From Campanula takesimana (Eukaryota; Streptophyta; Magnoliopsida; Asterales; Campanulaceae), in NCBI GenBank assembly GCA_026119855.1, contig JAOWBW010002207.1, forward strand, positions 62,001 to 126,000: DNA of 64,000 bases, in the 5' to 3' direction. Positions 11,264-22,398 of this stretch are shown in pieces; the stretch's first letter is position 1, and the number at the start of each line of letters is the position of its first letter. The translations under genes and the position numbers were made by a program. The notes beneath the pieces were generated by a model that worked only from the letters and a program-made list of their open reading frames with translations, was not told the origin of the DNA and did no database searches.

Positions 11264-12720
11264 ACTATATTAGCTTGATGAAATGGATTGACTTAAGCAT
11301 TGTTACTCAGTTATTTTTGTCTTTGCTAGAGAAAATGGATGATTGGAATTAAAAGATGAATATTTACATCTCCTCATGGGAATATCAAAGAGGTTATATA
11401 AGCTTATGTGATAGTATATGTTCATATGCTCATCAAAGGAAATTATATGCATATGCAAAATTGATTGAAATATGATAAAGTGATTATTTGTGTCCAATTT
11501 ATGTCATGCGAGAATATTACACCAAAGTATGTGATCTTTGATTTTCATTGGAAATTATGTGTGAGAATGAATAGTATGGACTTTGGGTTACTACACTACC
11601 GTAATGTATGGAAAGTATGTGAATGAAAAGTATGGAAATTATGCGTGCTAACATATATGTGGAAATTGATAACAAGGAATTATGAATCTGAAAAGAAATA
11701 ATGCTCAATTCAAAATGGAATAAATGGGTTTATACTTGTTTTGATATTGAAAGTGGCCTGAATCAACTTGGTTACCTATGTTGCTAGAAAAGAAAGCATG
11801 AGATTACAATTAGAGCACAAGTAAGTAATGAATGTCTCTGGTATGGGCATACGTTAAGGTGAATCTATCTTGTCATGAAATAATATATGGCTGTTGTCTC
11901 TTTTAAAGTATGTGGTACATGACTAAGAAATTTATGACTATGAGAATGGTTTATTTTTATGTTGCCTTGATATGCCGATTTGTGTATTCAATTGTAACAT
12001 GAAAATGCTTGTTATTATGAATTGATTTGTTGCAAGCATGATTTGTGCCCAAACTTCAAAAATGTTTTGATTTAACTACTTGATTATGGAAATTGTTAAA
12101 TTAGAATATCAATCTCATGTCGGCGTCTTGATGGAGATGAATAAAAAGAATTATGAAACGGGAAGACTGATGTCTAACAGTTAGAAATGTGCGAATATAT
12201 GCTATTTGTTTGTATGCGCAGTTCTGTGGGATTTTATGAGAATGTCACCAATGAAAATAGAAAGTGGCTTAGTTTAAAAAATAATGGCCTGCTTTATGCT
12301 TGGGATCGTGGGATGATTTAAATTATGGTGACATGCATGGGATAATTGTCATTTGTGTTAAAAAAGTGAAAAGTACATGTAATAGTCCTTGAGTATTTTC
12401 TCATTTTACGTGAAGTAAAAAACCATTTATTTTGGAAATTTTTGAAAATGAGGCTATCTTGTTATGTGGGACACTTGGATATATGATTATCTCTAATGAA
12501 TCTCGGACTTCAATGTCGCTTGAATTACTGGGAATGGAACTAGTATCTTGTTGGCACCTCGAGACAATGGGATTATATTGTTATGAAAGTCTAGTGATCA
12601 GACTTAAAATCTCTCGTGGCATGGAAACGAAACTGTTGGGGCTCACATCCCGCTCTGTTAGGGCTCACATCCCGAACTATCGAGTTACTTGGCTCATTAT
12701 TCTGTGGACATAACAAAAGC
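11264..12720. other. AT-rich non-coding part of older element G
   Basis: About 1.45 kb of AT-rich sequence with no convincing ORF (12432-12713 has no recognisable features). It runs into two tandem-repeat blocks and is best read as the untranslated 3' region of an older Tat-like element G. The continuation of G lies after elements D and E. Short repeats of GGGCTCACATCCCG occur near 12640-12675. Confidence 0.4.
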
Positions 12721-12888
12721 CATCACGATGACGTGATAGGGAGGGTCCATCATGATTCCGTGGACATGGCAAAAGACATCACGATGACGTGATAGGGAGG
12801 GTCCATCACGATTCCGTGGACATGGCGAAAGCCATCACGATAACATGATAGGGAGGGTCCATCATGATTCCGTGGACATGGGTAAACC
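12721..12888 (+). repeat. 56-bp tandem repeat, three copies
   Basis: Copies start at about 12721, 12777 and 12833. Each contains CATCACGATGACGTGAT, an inverted repeat ATCACG/CGTGAT around ATGA, followed by GGGAGGGTCCATCA and TTCCGTGGACATGG. The third copy has changed bases in the right arm. Confidence 0.75.
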
Positions 12889-12930
12889 ATCACGATGCCG
12901 CTAAAATGGCTGGAACCATAATGATGTCGT

Positions 12931-13294
12931 GGACTTAAGCTGTTTTTAACAGCGACATCATGGAAACGATGTCAGGACTTAAGCTATTTTTTAACATCGA
13001 CATCATAGAAACGATGTCAGGACTTAAGCTATTTTTAACAGCGACATCATGGAAACGATATCAGGACTTAAGCTGTTTTTAACAGCGACATCATGGAAAC
13101 GATGTCAGGACTTAAGAATTTTTTTTTAACAGCGACATCATGGAAACGATGTCAGGGCTTGAGCTGTTTTTAAACAGCGACATCATAGAAACGATGTCAG
13201 GACATAAGCTGTTTTGTAAACAGCGACATCATGGAAACTATGTCAGGACTCAAGTTGTTTGGCAGTGACATCTTGGAAAAGATGTCAGGAATCA
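12931..13294 (+). repeat. 43-47 bp tandem repeat with two hairpins per unit, about eight copies
   Basis: Units begin near 12931, 12975, 13019, 13064, 13108, 13155, 13200 and 13246. Each carries GCTGTT-TTT-AACAGC and GACATC-N8-GATGTC inverted repeats. The array is cut by element D at 13295 and resumes at 22177 (AGCTGTTTGGCAGCGACATC...), so it predates D. Confidence 0.8.
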
Positions 13295-15419
13295 TGTCAC
13301 GACCCGAAATCTAGGCTCTATTTTATTAGTAATTAAATGATTTTTATTTAATTATTTGCTTAATTATTTATTTAAATTATTATTTATTTAAATATTTATG
13401 TGTGCGCTTTATGTGTTATAATAAATCTGCCTAGCATGTTGTTTGGGTCATTTGGGTTAACGTAGTATTGTTGGGTCTTAGTTGGTAGTAGGGAGTGTAG
13501 TATTGTGTGTGTGTAGTGTGAGAGAGGGGGCCTAAGTGTAAGTTTTTAAAATAAACCCCCTACTCCCTCCCTACACCTTCCCTCACCTCCATCTCCCTCA
13601 CCCTACTCCCTCCCTTTCCCAGCTCTCTCTCTCTCTCCAAGCAAAGAAAAGGTGAGTTTTCTTCTCCTCCTTCTCTCTTCATTTAAACCTTCTTCCTCCC
13701 ATCTTCTCTCATTTCTTAAAACGTGAAACATGTTTTGATCGTCGATAGGATCGTAGGAAGCCAAAAAGAATCGAAATCCATCAACTTTGAGAAAATTCAA
13801 GTAAGTTACTTTCCCCCCATTTTAATGCTAAATTGTTCATATCATGTTTAGATAGTGTTTGATGTATTACATTTGAAGTTTGGATGAGTTTTGCAATTTA
13901 TTTGGAATTTATTGAGTTTTTGGTTGAAAATGGTGAATTGATGAATATCTTGATTCAATCTTGGTTTTGGTTGATAAAGGGTGTTGTTAAGGTCCCCTTT
14001 TTGTTTAGATAATGTTTGGGTACCTTAGAAATCTTGTTGGGAGTGTTGGATTTTGGGTGTTATGTGTTTTGGGTTTGAAAATGGAAGAACCCATATTGTT
14101 CTTCCCGATTTCTGGCAATCCGGAAGGTTGGGCGGCCGCACAATATTGCCTGGGCGACCGCGCACCTTTCTGAAAGCTTTTATTCTTGTTCTGAGGTATT
14201 TTGGGCGACCGCACGGTACATTTTGGGCGGCCGCACAGATCTCTGAAAAATTACATTTGTTGTTAAGTTGTGATTGAAGAACACGTTTTGGTCTAAGCCT
14301 TGGGTGTCCTTCTAGTTGACCTTAGTGAACATTGTAGTACACTTTAGTGAAGGAATTGGGTCCTTTGTGACCAAGTTTGTGTTTGATATTCATAAATGGT
14401 TAATTTGGGACTTTGAAGCACCTTTATTGTGTATTGTTGGTTCATTTCATCTTCTTGGTGATTATTTGGCATGATTCCCTACTTTGGAATCCTTTGTTGT
14501 TTATCGTGCTAGTATTTTATTACTTAGCCTTTACGTGAAAGTCCAGCTGGTATTTTGTGTGTGTTTGGGCGATGGGAAAGATTATAATGGCAAAGCCAAG
14601 TCCATTATAATGTTGACCATTGTTTTGCCCCCTTCTTTACCCCTTCTCCAGATTGGCCTTGGAAAGGATAAGTCAGCGTTCCTTTGTGAATGTATCTGGC
14701 TAGCGGGTATGACTTTGTGTCATGATCCTTGTCCCTTGTGACACTTTTATGTTATTGGTTCCGGTACCGGGGGTTTCTCTTCGGCTTTCATGCTATTATG
14801 AAGATGATGATTTGTTGATTATTGAAGCTGCGCAGCGATCCTTTATTTGGATGTTCCGGTTTGGAAAACCTTGGCTATATCCTTTGTTATGTGTTTATTT
14901 CCGCTGCTATCTGTTATATGATAATTGCTATGTGCTATGTGATAATTATATTGGTTTATTGCTTCTTGCATCATAGCATGTCATGTAGTTGCATTAGTAA
15001 CTTATTGAGATTTATCTCACCCCCTTTCTTTTATCTTTGTTTTTCCTTAACCCCCCCCCCCCAGGTGCTAAGGATTAGTCTCGCTGATCACGAGAAAGAG
15101 GACGTCGAGTGTGGATCCGTTCTTTTGGGGAAAGTTGTATAGGTTGGTTTACATTATATAAATGTGTAACCTTTTTGGGGATATTTGTACCAAACATTGA
15201 CGTCATTAGGTTTTTGTACATTTGTATTTTGTTGGGCATAAACTTGTGGAAGTTTATGATAGTTGTATTTAGTTTTTATCAAACTTGGTTTTGTAAAACT
15301 TTGGATCATTACCCTTTTTGTATCAAATGGAATTTTTAACTTCAGTATTTCATAGTTTTGGTTTTAGAGTCGACGTCCAGCTCGCGGTCCCAGGGCCCGC
15401 AGGGTCTGGGGTCGCGTCA
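13295..15419 (+). repeat. 5' LTR of element D
   Basis: It starts TGTCACGACCC and ends GGGGTCGCGTCA. Four CG-rich motifs of form GGGCGRCCGCRC lie at 14130, 14152, 14203 and 14225. A C run near 15051-15062 after a T-rich tract ends in CAG and looks like a splice acceptor. Several 60-110 residue ORFs inside (for example 14484-15142) are duplicated in the 3' LTR and have no protein features, so they are not called. Confidence 0.92.
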
Positions 15420-15421
15420 GT

Positions 15422-15433
15422 TGGTATCAGAGC
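15422..15433 (+). promoter_or_regulatory. PBS of element D, tRNA-iMet type
   Basis: TGGTATCAGAGC two bases after the LTR edge is the standard initiator-Met primer-binding site of chromoviruses. Confidence 0.9.
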
Positions 15434-15540
15434 TATGGCATTAGCTCTAAGTATAAGTCTAGGTGGATTAGTATGACCTAGGTGGGTAGTAGAGTGCGGA
15501 GTGATTAATGGTTGATGTTTTATGCAGGTAATTACTCGCA

Positions 15541-16293
15541 ATGTCTGGAAGAAGAAACAGAGGAGGTACTAGTGGGGCACAGAATCAGAATGATACAAGG
15601 GAAGAAGCCCGTGCCATGTTTCAAGGCATGTTTGAGGCGGCCATGAAGGCCATACATGATCAAGGTCCGAGGATAGAGCAAGCACCACCCCGTTATGGAT
15701 TGGAGCAATTTCTGAAGTTGAAACCGGTTGAATTCAATGGGGAACCCGATGTTCGGAAAGCTGAGTTATGGATCGAGTCAATGGAGAAGATTTACGATGT
15801 GTTTGGGTGTTCGGATGAGGACAAGGTCCGGTTTGCGGCTTACAAGCTTGTGGGAGCCGCCGAGCATTGGTGGAAAGGTGTTAAAGCTAGTTGGGATGAT
15901 ACTCACACGGTGTATGCGTGGGAGTTGTTTGTGCGCAAGTTCAAGGAGCATTTCATTCCGGTTGTTGATCAAAACCGAAAGGAGATCGAGCTACTCAACT
16001 TGGAGCAAAGAGTGTTGTCTATAGCACAATACTCGGCTAAGTTCATAGAATTAGCCCGGTATTGCGACTATTTGGTGAGGACCGAGGAACAAAAGGCTAT
16101 GAGATTCATTCGGGGGTTGAAGACCTCCATCCGTACTCAACTGATTGCTCAACGGATAGTGACTTTCCAAGATGCGGTGGACCGAGCCTATTTGATAGAG
16201 CAAGATATTGGGGAGCATAAAAGGAAGACCGAGGTAGCTAACCCGAGTAAGCAAGGAGCTCAAGGCAAGCCACAACACCGTTCCAATAACTGA
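15541..16293 (+). CDS. Gag of element D, ending at an in-frame TGA
   Basis: The 250-residue product carries the retrotransposon gag core: LKPVEFNGEPDVRKAELW, AAYKLVGAAEHWWKGV, WELFVRKFKEHFIP and the FIRGL/QRIVTFQDAVDRA block. These form the capsid of the virus-like particle. The start codon lies about 105 bases after the PBS and is the first Met of the continuous frame. The TGA at 16291-16293 is followed by open frame in the same register with no other stop before 20001. The original state was probably one gag-pol ORF, as is usual for this clade. A CGA-to-TGA change is the simplest explanation. Confidence 0.85.
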   Translation: MSGRRNRGGTSGAQNQNDTREEARAMFQGMFEAAMKAIHDQGPRIEQAPPRYGLEQFLKLKPVEFNGEPDVRKAELWIESMEKIYDVFGCSDEDKVRFAAYKLVGAAEHWWKGVKASWDDTHTVYAWELFVRKFKEHFIPVVDQNRKEIELLNLEQRVLSIAQYSAKFIELARYCDYLVRTEEQKAMRFIRGLKTSIRTQLIAQRIVTFQDAVDRAYLIEQDIGEHKRKTEVANPSKQGAQGKPQHRSNN

Positions 16294-19200
16294 GGTAACT
16301 TTGGGGGACAATCTCAGTTCCGAGGGCAACCGATCCCAAGGAACCCGGGTACCACTTCCGGGAACCAAGGGAGCCTAATTAGGAAGCCTTGTACCTTTTG
16401 TCAGAAGGTAGGCCATGCGGAGGATAAGTGTTGGAAAAAGCAAGGAAGGTGCACCAATTGTGGTAAAATGGGGAACTTTGCGAGAGAGTGCACGAGGTAC
16501 CGAGGTCAAGCATCCGGGTCACGAGTTGGTATTAATCAGGGTCAGAAAAGGGATGCCGCCGGGAAGCCAAAAGTTCAAGGGAAGGTTTATGCTATGAATC
16601 AACAACAAGCGACCGATGATCCATCCGTTATTGGAGGTATTGTTTCTGTGTCTAATGTGAGCGCACGAGCGTTAGTAGATCCAGGATCATCTCATTCATA
16701 CATTTCTGTGCAATTTGCTTCCATGTTAAATGCTGCATTTGAGTCTTTACCGTACGTGCTAGAGGTGTCGACCCCTATAGGAGAATGCTTGATTTCTGAT
16801 CGAGTCTTTCGTGCTTGTGATGTGGTTATTTGTGGTCGAGTCCTTTGTGCGGATTTGGTGGTTCTTCCTATCCAAGATTTTGATGTCATTTTGGGTATGG
16901 ATTGGTTGAGCAAGTTTCACGCTTCTGTTGATTGCCGTAAGAAAACTGTTACTTTTTCTATTCCCGATGTGCCTAGATTTGTGTTTGAGGCTTGTCCTCT
17001 GAGTAGAAAGGTTCGCCTAATTTCTTTTATGAAAGCGAGAAAATTATTGCATAATGGTTGTGAGGGGTATTTGGCTAGTGTTCTTGATACTAGGAAAGAA
17101 TCCCTTAGTTTGGGTAGTGTTCGGGTAGTCCGGGAATTTCCCGATGTTTTCTCTACCGAGTATGATATGCCTCCCGATCGTGAGATTGAGTTTTGTATAG
17201 ATCTTTTGCCGGGTACCGCTCCAATTTCGAAAGCGCCTTATAGGTTAGCTCCCACAGAGTTGAAAGAATTGAAAGTTCAGTTGCAAGAGTTGCTTGATAG
17301 AGGGTTTATCCGCCCTAGTGTTTCCCCGTGGGGAGCACTGGTTTTATTTGTGCGGAAGAAAGACGGTTCCTTGAGATTGTGTATCGATTACCGGAAGTTA
17401 AATCAGGTTACGGTGAAGAACAAGTATCCTCTACCGCATATTGATGATTTGTTTGATCAGCTTCAAGGGTCCGTGGTTTTCTCTAAACTTGATTTGAGGA
17501 GTGGGTACCATCAGTTGAAGGTTAGATCGGAGGATATTCCGAAGACTGCTTTTCGCACTCGGTACGGTCATTATGAGTTCTTGGTTATGCCGTTTGGGCT
17601 GACGAACGCGCCGGCCGTGTTTATGGATTTGATGAACCGGATTTTCCATCCTTATCTTGATTCGTTCGTGGTGGTTTTCATCGACGACATTCTTGTTTAT
17701 TCGAAATCTCGAGAGGAGCACGAGCAGCATTTGAGGACAGTTTTATCCGTTCTTGCGAGGGAGAAATTATTTGCGAAGTTTAGCAAATGCGAGTTTTGGC
17801 TCGAGAAGGTGTCATTCCTGGGTCATGTTATTTCGAAAGACGGTATTTCGGTGGATCCTTCAAAGATTGAAGCCATAGTGGATTGTAAGAGACCCGAGTC
17901 AGTGACCGAGATTTGTAGTTTTCTTGGTTTAGCCGGGTATTACCGAAGATTTATTGAAGGGTTTTCGAGGATTGCTACTCCGATGACTCAGTTGACCCGG
18001 AAGAATGTTCCGTTTGTGTGGACCGAGAAATGTGACAAGAGTTTCGAGGAATTGAAGAAGAGGTTGACTACAGCACCGATCTTGACCTTGCCTAATGGGA
18101 GCGATGGCCTAGTGATTTATAGTGATGCTTCGAAAGAGGGTTTGGGTTGTGTGTTGATGCAGAATGGGAAAGTAATTGCTTATGCTTCGAGGAAGTTGAC
18201 CCCTAGTGAGCAGAATTACCCGACTCATGATATGGAGTTAGCGGCTATTGTCTTTGCGTTGCACAAATGGAAGCACTACCTTTATGGAGCGAAGTTTGAG
18301 ATTTTTACCGATCACAAGAGTTTGAAGTACCTATTCTCTCAGAAGGAATTGAACAACCGACAGCGCCGATGGATGGAATTGTTGAAGGATTATGATTGCA
18401 CGATTTCTTATCATCCGGGGAAGACGAATGTGGTAGCCGATGCGATTAGTAGAAAATCTTATGTGGCTTCGATGATGGTCCGTGAATGGAAAATGCTTGA
18501 GGATGTTCGAGATTGGTCTCCTCGTGAATCGAGACATGGGGCTATTTTTGTGAATATTAGAGTATCTCCGACCCTAATTCAGAGGATAAAAGAGGCTCAG
18601 AAAGAGGATCCCGAGTTAGTGAAGGTAATGGGTAAATTGAAGGAAAAGAACTTCGAGGATTTCTCTATTAGCCCGGTGGGAGTGCTGACTTTCCGTGGTC
18701 GTTTGTGCGTACCCGATGTTGATGGAATTAAACAGAGAGTTTTAGATGAGGGTCACAAATCGAGGTATACTATTCATCCGGGTAGTACGAAGATGTATCA
18801 GGATTTGAAGCAACAATTTTGGTGGATTAATATGAAGAGGGAAATAGCTGAGTATGTTTCGAAGTGTTTAACTTGTCAGCAAGTCAAAGCCGAGCATCAG
18901 AGACCCGCGGGATTGCTTCAGCCATTAGAGATTCCGGAATGGAAATGGGATCATGTGACTATGGATTTCGTTACGGGACTGCCTCGTACCCGTAGGAAGT
19001 ATGACAGTGTTTGGGTAATAGTGGATAGATTGACCAAGAGTGCCCATTTCTTGCCTATTGACATCAGATATTCGATGGAGAAGCTTGCGACCCTTTATAT
19101 CGATGAGATCGTTAGATTGCATGGGGTTCCGGTTAGTATTGTGTCAGATCGAGACCCGAGGTTTACTTCTAGATTCTGGAAGGCGTTTCAGGAAGCTTTG

Positions 19201-20001
19201 GGTACAGATTTGCGATTCAGTACAGCTTTTCATCCTCAGACCGACGGTCAATCCGAGAGGACTATTCAGATTCTTGAGGATATGTTGCGAGCTTGTGCGA
19301 TAGACTTTTCTGATTCTTGGGATTCGTACCTACCGTTAGTGGAATTCTCTTACAACAACAGTTATCAGGCTAGTATCGAGATGGCACCGTATGAGGCGTT
19401 GTATGGAAGAAAGTGTAGATCGCCTATTTTTTGGGATGAGGTTGGTGAAGCGAAAGTTTTGGGTATTGATTTGCTTCAGGATTCAGTTGAAAAGGTTAGA
19501 GTTATCCGGGATAGATTGAAGACAGCCCAGAGTCGACATAAGAGCTACGCAGACAACCGAAGGCGAGATCTTAGTTTCCAGACTGGTGATTTGGTGTTCT
19601 TGAAAGTATCTCCAAAGGTGGGTATCCGAAGGTTTGGGAAGAAAGGCAAATTGGCTCCGAGGTTTATTGGTCCGTTTGAGATTTTGGGAAAGGTTGGACT
19701 TCTAGCGTATCGTCTTGCGTTACCGCCATCTTTAGACCGGTTGCACAACGTTTTCCACGTTTCTATGCTTCGGAAGTATGTTCATGATCCGTCTCACGTG
19801 TTACCGAGGGTACCGGAAGATATTGAGCCCGATATGACTTATGAGGAACGACCGGTTCGAATCTTAGATTCTAAAGTTCAAGAGTTGAGGAGCAAAAGTA
19901 TTTCATTGGTTCGAGTTCTGTGGAGGAATCATAACATCGAGGAGTCGACGTGGGAGCTCCGAGATGAGATCGAGAGGAAATTTCCGTGGCTTTTTGTTTA
20001 A
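16294..20001 (+). CDS. Pol of element D: zinc knuckle, PR, RT, RNase H, integrase, chromodomain
   Basis: The frame is that of gag and continues after the TGA. Two knuckles come first (CTFCQKVGHAEDKC, then CTNCGKMGNFARECT; the first Met after the stop is at 16468). Domains in order: protease with LVDPGSSHSYI; RT with YRLAPTELKELK, PFGLTNAPAVFMDLM and the catalytic block FIDDILVYS; RNase H with IYSDASKEGLG and FTDHKSLKYLF; integrase with the CLTCQQVKA zinc-binding end, DFVTGLPR, SDRDPRFTSRFW and HPQTDGQSERTIQ (D,D,E residues all visible); then a C-terminal chromodomain (YEERPVRILDSKV, LVRVLWRNHNIEESTWEL). Chromodomains direct integration to marked chromatin. No frameshift was found, so only the TGA at 16291 would block expression. 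Confidence 0.92.
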   Translation, partial: GNFGGQSQFRGQPIPRNPGTTSGNQGSLIRKPCTFCQKVGHAEDKCWKKQGRCTNCGKMGNFARECTRYRGQASGSRVGINQGQKRDAAGKPKVQGKVYAMNQQQATDDPSVIGGIVSVSNVSARALVDPGSSHSYISVQFASMLNAAFESLPYVLEVSTPIGECLISDRVFRACDVVICGRVLCADLVVLPIQDFDVILGMDWLSKFHASVDCRKKTVTFSIPDVPRFVFEACPLSRKVRLISFMKARKLLHNGCEGYLASVLDTRKESLSLGSVRVVREFPDVFSTEYDMPPDREIEFCIDLLPGTAPISKAPYRLAPTELKELKVQLQELLDRGFIRPSVSPWGALVLFVRKKDGSLRLCIDYRKLNQVTVKNKYPLPHIDDLFDQLQGSVVFSKLDLRSGYHQLKVRSEDIPKTAFRTRYGHYEFLVMPFGLTNAPAVFMDLMNRIFHPYLDSFVVVFIDDILVYSKSREEHEQHLRTVLSVLAREKLFAKFSKCEFWLEKVSFLGHVISKDGISVDPSKIEAIVDCKRPESVTEICSFLGLAGYYRRFIEGFSRIATPMTQLTRKNVPFVWTEKCDKSFEELKKRLTTAPILTLPNGSDGLVIYSDASKEGLGCVLMQNGKVIAYASRKLTPSEQNYPTHDMELAAIVFALHKWKHYLYGAKFEIFTDHKSLKYLFSQKELNNRQRRWMELLKDYDCTISYHPGKTNVVADAISRKSYVASMMVREWKMLEDVRDWSPRESRHGAIFVNIRVSPTLIQRIKEAQKEDPELVKVMGKLKEKNFEDFSISPVGVLTFRGRLCVPDVDGIKQRVLDEGHKSRYTIHPGSTKMYQDLKQQFWWINMKREIAEYVSKCLTCQQVKAEHQRPAGLLQPLEIPEWKWDHVTMDFVTGLPRTRRKYDSVWVIVDRLTKSAHFLPIDIRYSMEKLATLYIDEIVRLHGVPVSIVSDRDPRFTSRFWKAFQEALGTDLRFSTAFHPQTDGQSERTIQILEDMLRACAIDFSDSWDSYLPLVEFSYNNSYQASIEMAPYEALYGRKCRSPIFWDEVGEAKVLGIDLLQDSVEKVRVIRDRLKTAQSRHKSYADNRRRDLSFQTGDLVFLKVSPKVGIRRFGKKGKLAPRFIGPFEILGKVGLLAYRLALPPSLDRLHNVFHVSMLRKYVHDPSHVLPRVPEDIEPDMTYEERPVRILDSKVQELRSKSISLVRVLWRNHNIEESTWELRDEIERKFPWLFV

Positions 20002-20031
20002 GGTGAGTCTCGTTAAAATTCGGGTCGAATT

Positions 20032-20050
20032 TTCTTTAAGGGGGAGTGAA
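20032..20050 (+). promoter_or_regulatory. Polypurine tract of element D
   Basis: TTTAAGGGGGAGTGAA immediately before the 3' LTR start at 20051, the usual plus-strand primer position. Confidence 0.85.
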
Positions 20051-22176
20051 TGTCACGACCCGAAATCTAGGCTCTATTTTATTAGTAATTAAATGATTTT
20101 TATTTAATTATTTGCTTAATTATTTATTTAAATTATTATTTATTTAAATATTTATGTGTGCGCTTTATGTGTTATAATAAATCTGCCTAGCATGTTGTTT
20201 GGGTCATTTGGGTTAACGTAGTATTGTTGGGTCTTAGTTGGTAGTAGGGAGTGTAGTATTGTTTGTGTAGTGTGGGAGAGGGGGCCTAAGTGTAAGTTTT
20301 TAAAATAAACCCCCTACTCCCTCCCTACACCTTCCCTCACCTCCATCTCCCTCACCCTACTCCCTCCCTTTCCCAGCTCTCTCTCTCTCTCCAAGCAAAG
20401 AAAAGGTGAGTTTTCTTCTCCTCCTTCTCTCTTCATTTAAACCTTCTTCCTCCCATCTTCTCTCATTTCTTAAAACGTGAAACATGTTTTGATCGTCGAT
20501 AGGATCGTAGGAAGCCAAAAAGAATCAAAATCCATCAACTTTGAGAAAATTCAAGTAAGTTACTTTTCCCCCATTTTAATGCTAAATTGTTCATATCATG
20601 TTTAGATAGTGTTTGATGTATTACATTTGAAGTTTGGATGAGTTTTGCAATTTATTTGGAATTTATTGAGTTTTTGGTTGAAAATGGTGAATTGATGAAT
20701 ATCTTGATTCAATCTTGGTTTTGGTTGATAAAGGGTGTTGTTAAGGTCCCCTTTTTGTTTAGATAATGTTTGGGTACCTTAGAAATCTTGTTGGGAGTGT
20801 TGGATTTTGGGTGTTATGTGTTTTGGGTTTGAAAATGGAAGAACCCATATTGTTCTTCCCGATTTCTGGCAATCCGGAAGGTTGGGCGGCCGCACAATAT
20901 TGCCTGGGCGACCGCGCACCTTTCTGAAAGATTTTATTCTTGTTCTGAGGTATTTTGGGCGACCGCACGGTCCATTTTGGGCGGCCGCACAGATCTCTGA
21001 AAAATTACATTTGTTGTTAAGTTGTGATTGAAGAACACGTTTTGGTCTAAGCCTTGGGTGTCCTTCTAGTTGACCTTAGTGAACATTGTAGTACACTTTA
21101 GTGAAGGAATTGGGTCCTTTGTGACCAAGTTTGTGTTTGATATTCATAAATGGTTAATTTGGGACTTTGAAGCACCTTTATTGTGTATTGTTGGTTCATT
21201 TCATCTTCTTGGTGATTATTTGGCATGATTCCCTACTTTGGAATCCTTTGTTGTTTATCGTGCTAGTATTTTATTACTTAGCCTTTACGTGAAAGTCCAG
21301 CTGGTATTTTGTGTGTGTTTGGGCGATGGGAAAGATTATAATGGCAAAGCCAAGTCCATTATAATGTTGACCATTGTTTTGCCCCCTTCTTTACCCCTTC
21401 TCCAGATTGGCCTTGGAAAGGATAAGTCAGCGTTCCTTTGTGAATGTATCTGGCTAGCGGGTATGACTTTGTGTCATGATCCTTGTCCCTTGTGACACTT
21501 TTATGTTATTGGTTCCGGTACCGGGGGTTTCTCTTCGGCTTTCATGCTATTATGAAGATGATGATTTGTTGATTATTGAAGCTGCGCAGCGATCCTTTAT
21601 TTGGATGTTCCGGTTTGGAAAACCTTGGCTATATTATTTGTTATGTGTTTATTTCCGCTGCTATCTGTTATATGATAATTGCTATGTGCTATGTGATAAT
21701 TATATTGGTTTATTGCTTCTTGCATCATAGCATGTCATGTAGTTGCATTAGTAACTTATTGAGATTTATCTCACCCCCTTTCTTTTATCTTTGTTTTTCC
21801 TTAACCCCCCCCCCCCCCCAGGTGCTAAGGATTAGTCTCGCTGATCACGAGAAAGAGGACGTCGAGTGTGGATCCGTTCTTTTGGGGAAAGTTGTATAGG
21901 TTGGTTTACATTATATAAATGTGTAACCTTTTTGGGGATATTTGTACCAAACATTGACGTCATTAGGTTTTTGTACATTTGTATTTTGTTGGGCATAAAC
22001 TTGTGGAAGTTTATGATAGTTGTATTTAGTTTTTATCAAACTTGGTTTTGTAAAACTTTGGATCATTACCCTTTTTGTATCAAATGGAATTTTTAACTTC
22101 AGTATTTCATAGTTTTGGTTTTAGAGTCGACGTCCAGCTCGCGGTCCCGGGGCCCGCGGGGTCCGGGGTCGCGTCA
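20051..22176 (+). repeat. 3' LTR of element D
   Basis: About 99.5 % like the 5' LTR by eye. Differences include a shorter GTGT run, CGAAATCC versus CAAAATCC, a longer C run, and three changes near the CGCGGGGTCC end. It ends GTCGCGTCA and is followed by the TSD AATCA. Confidence 0.92.
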
Positions 22177-22181
22177 AATCA

Positions 22182-22393
22182 AGCTGTTTGGCAGCGACAT
22201 CATGGAAAAGATATCAAGACACAAGCTAATTGGCAGCAATATCATAATACAGCTAAAATGGCTGTAACCATGGCGATGCCGCGTATATGTTTAAAACTGC
22301 AACAATGCCATTAATATAAGGAATGTCATAGCAAGATGACGTTAAACATTCCATGTTGGGACGGATAAAACTCCCACGTTAAGACGGATAAAA
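22182..22393 (+). repeat. Continuation of element G repeats between D and E
   Basis: The double-hairpin repeat resumes right after D's TSD (AGCTGTTTGGCAGCGACATC, then AAGCTAATTGGCAGCAATATC). Near 22350-22398 two direct copies of GACGGATAAAACTCCC occur. E inserted just after the second. Confidence 0.65.
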
Positions 22394-22398
22394 CTCCC

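Larger units (their letters stand above)
13295..22176 (+). mobile_element. Complete Tekay-type chromovirus, element D
   Basis: An 8.88-kb Ty3/gypsy element with two near-identical 2.1-kb LTRs, a tRNA-iMet-type PBS, one gag-pol frame ending in a chromodomain, a polypurine tract, and a perfect TSD AATCA (13290-13294 and 22177-22181). By eye the LTRs differ by about ten substitutions and a few indels. At the often-used 1.3e-8 substitutions/site/year this is a few hundred thousand years or less. It sits inside a tandem-repeat array of older element G. Confidence 0.93.

Noticed and set aside
14484..15339. Plus-strand ORFs of 76-106 codons inside the LTR of D, repeated at 21238-22096
   Set aside because: They are duplicated only because the LTR is duplicated, overlap each other in several frames, and show no domain; LTR sequence explains them.
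16291..16293. Programmed stop-codon readthrough between gag and pol of D
   Set aside because: Possible, but Tekay-type elements normally have one continuous frame and CGA-to-TGA is simpler; kept only as a check in the findings.
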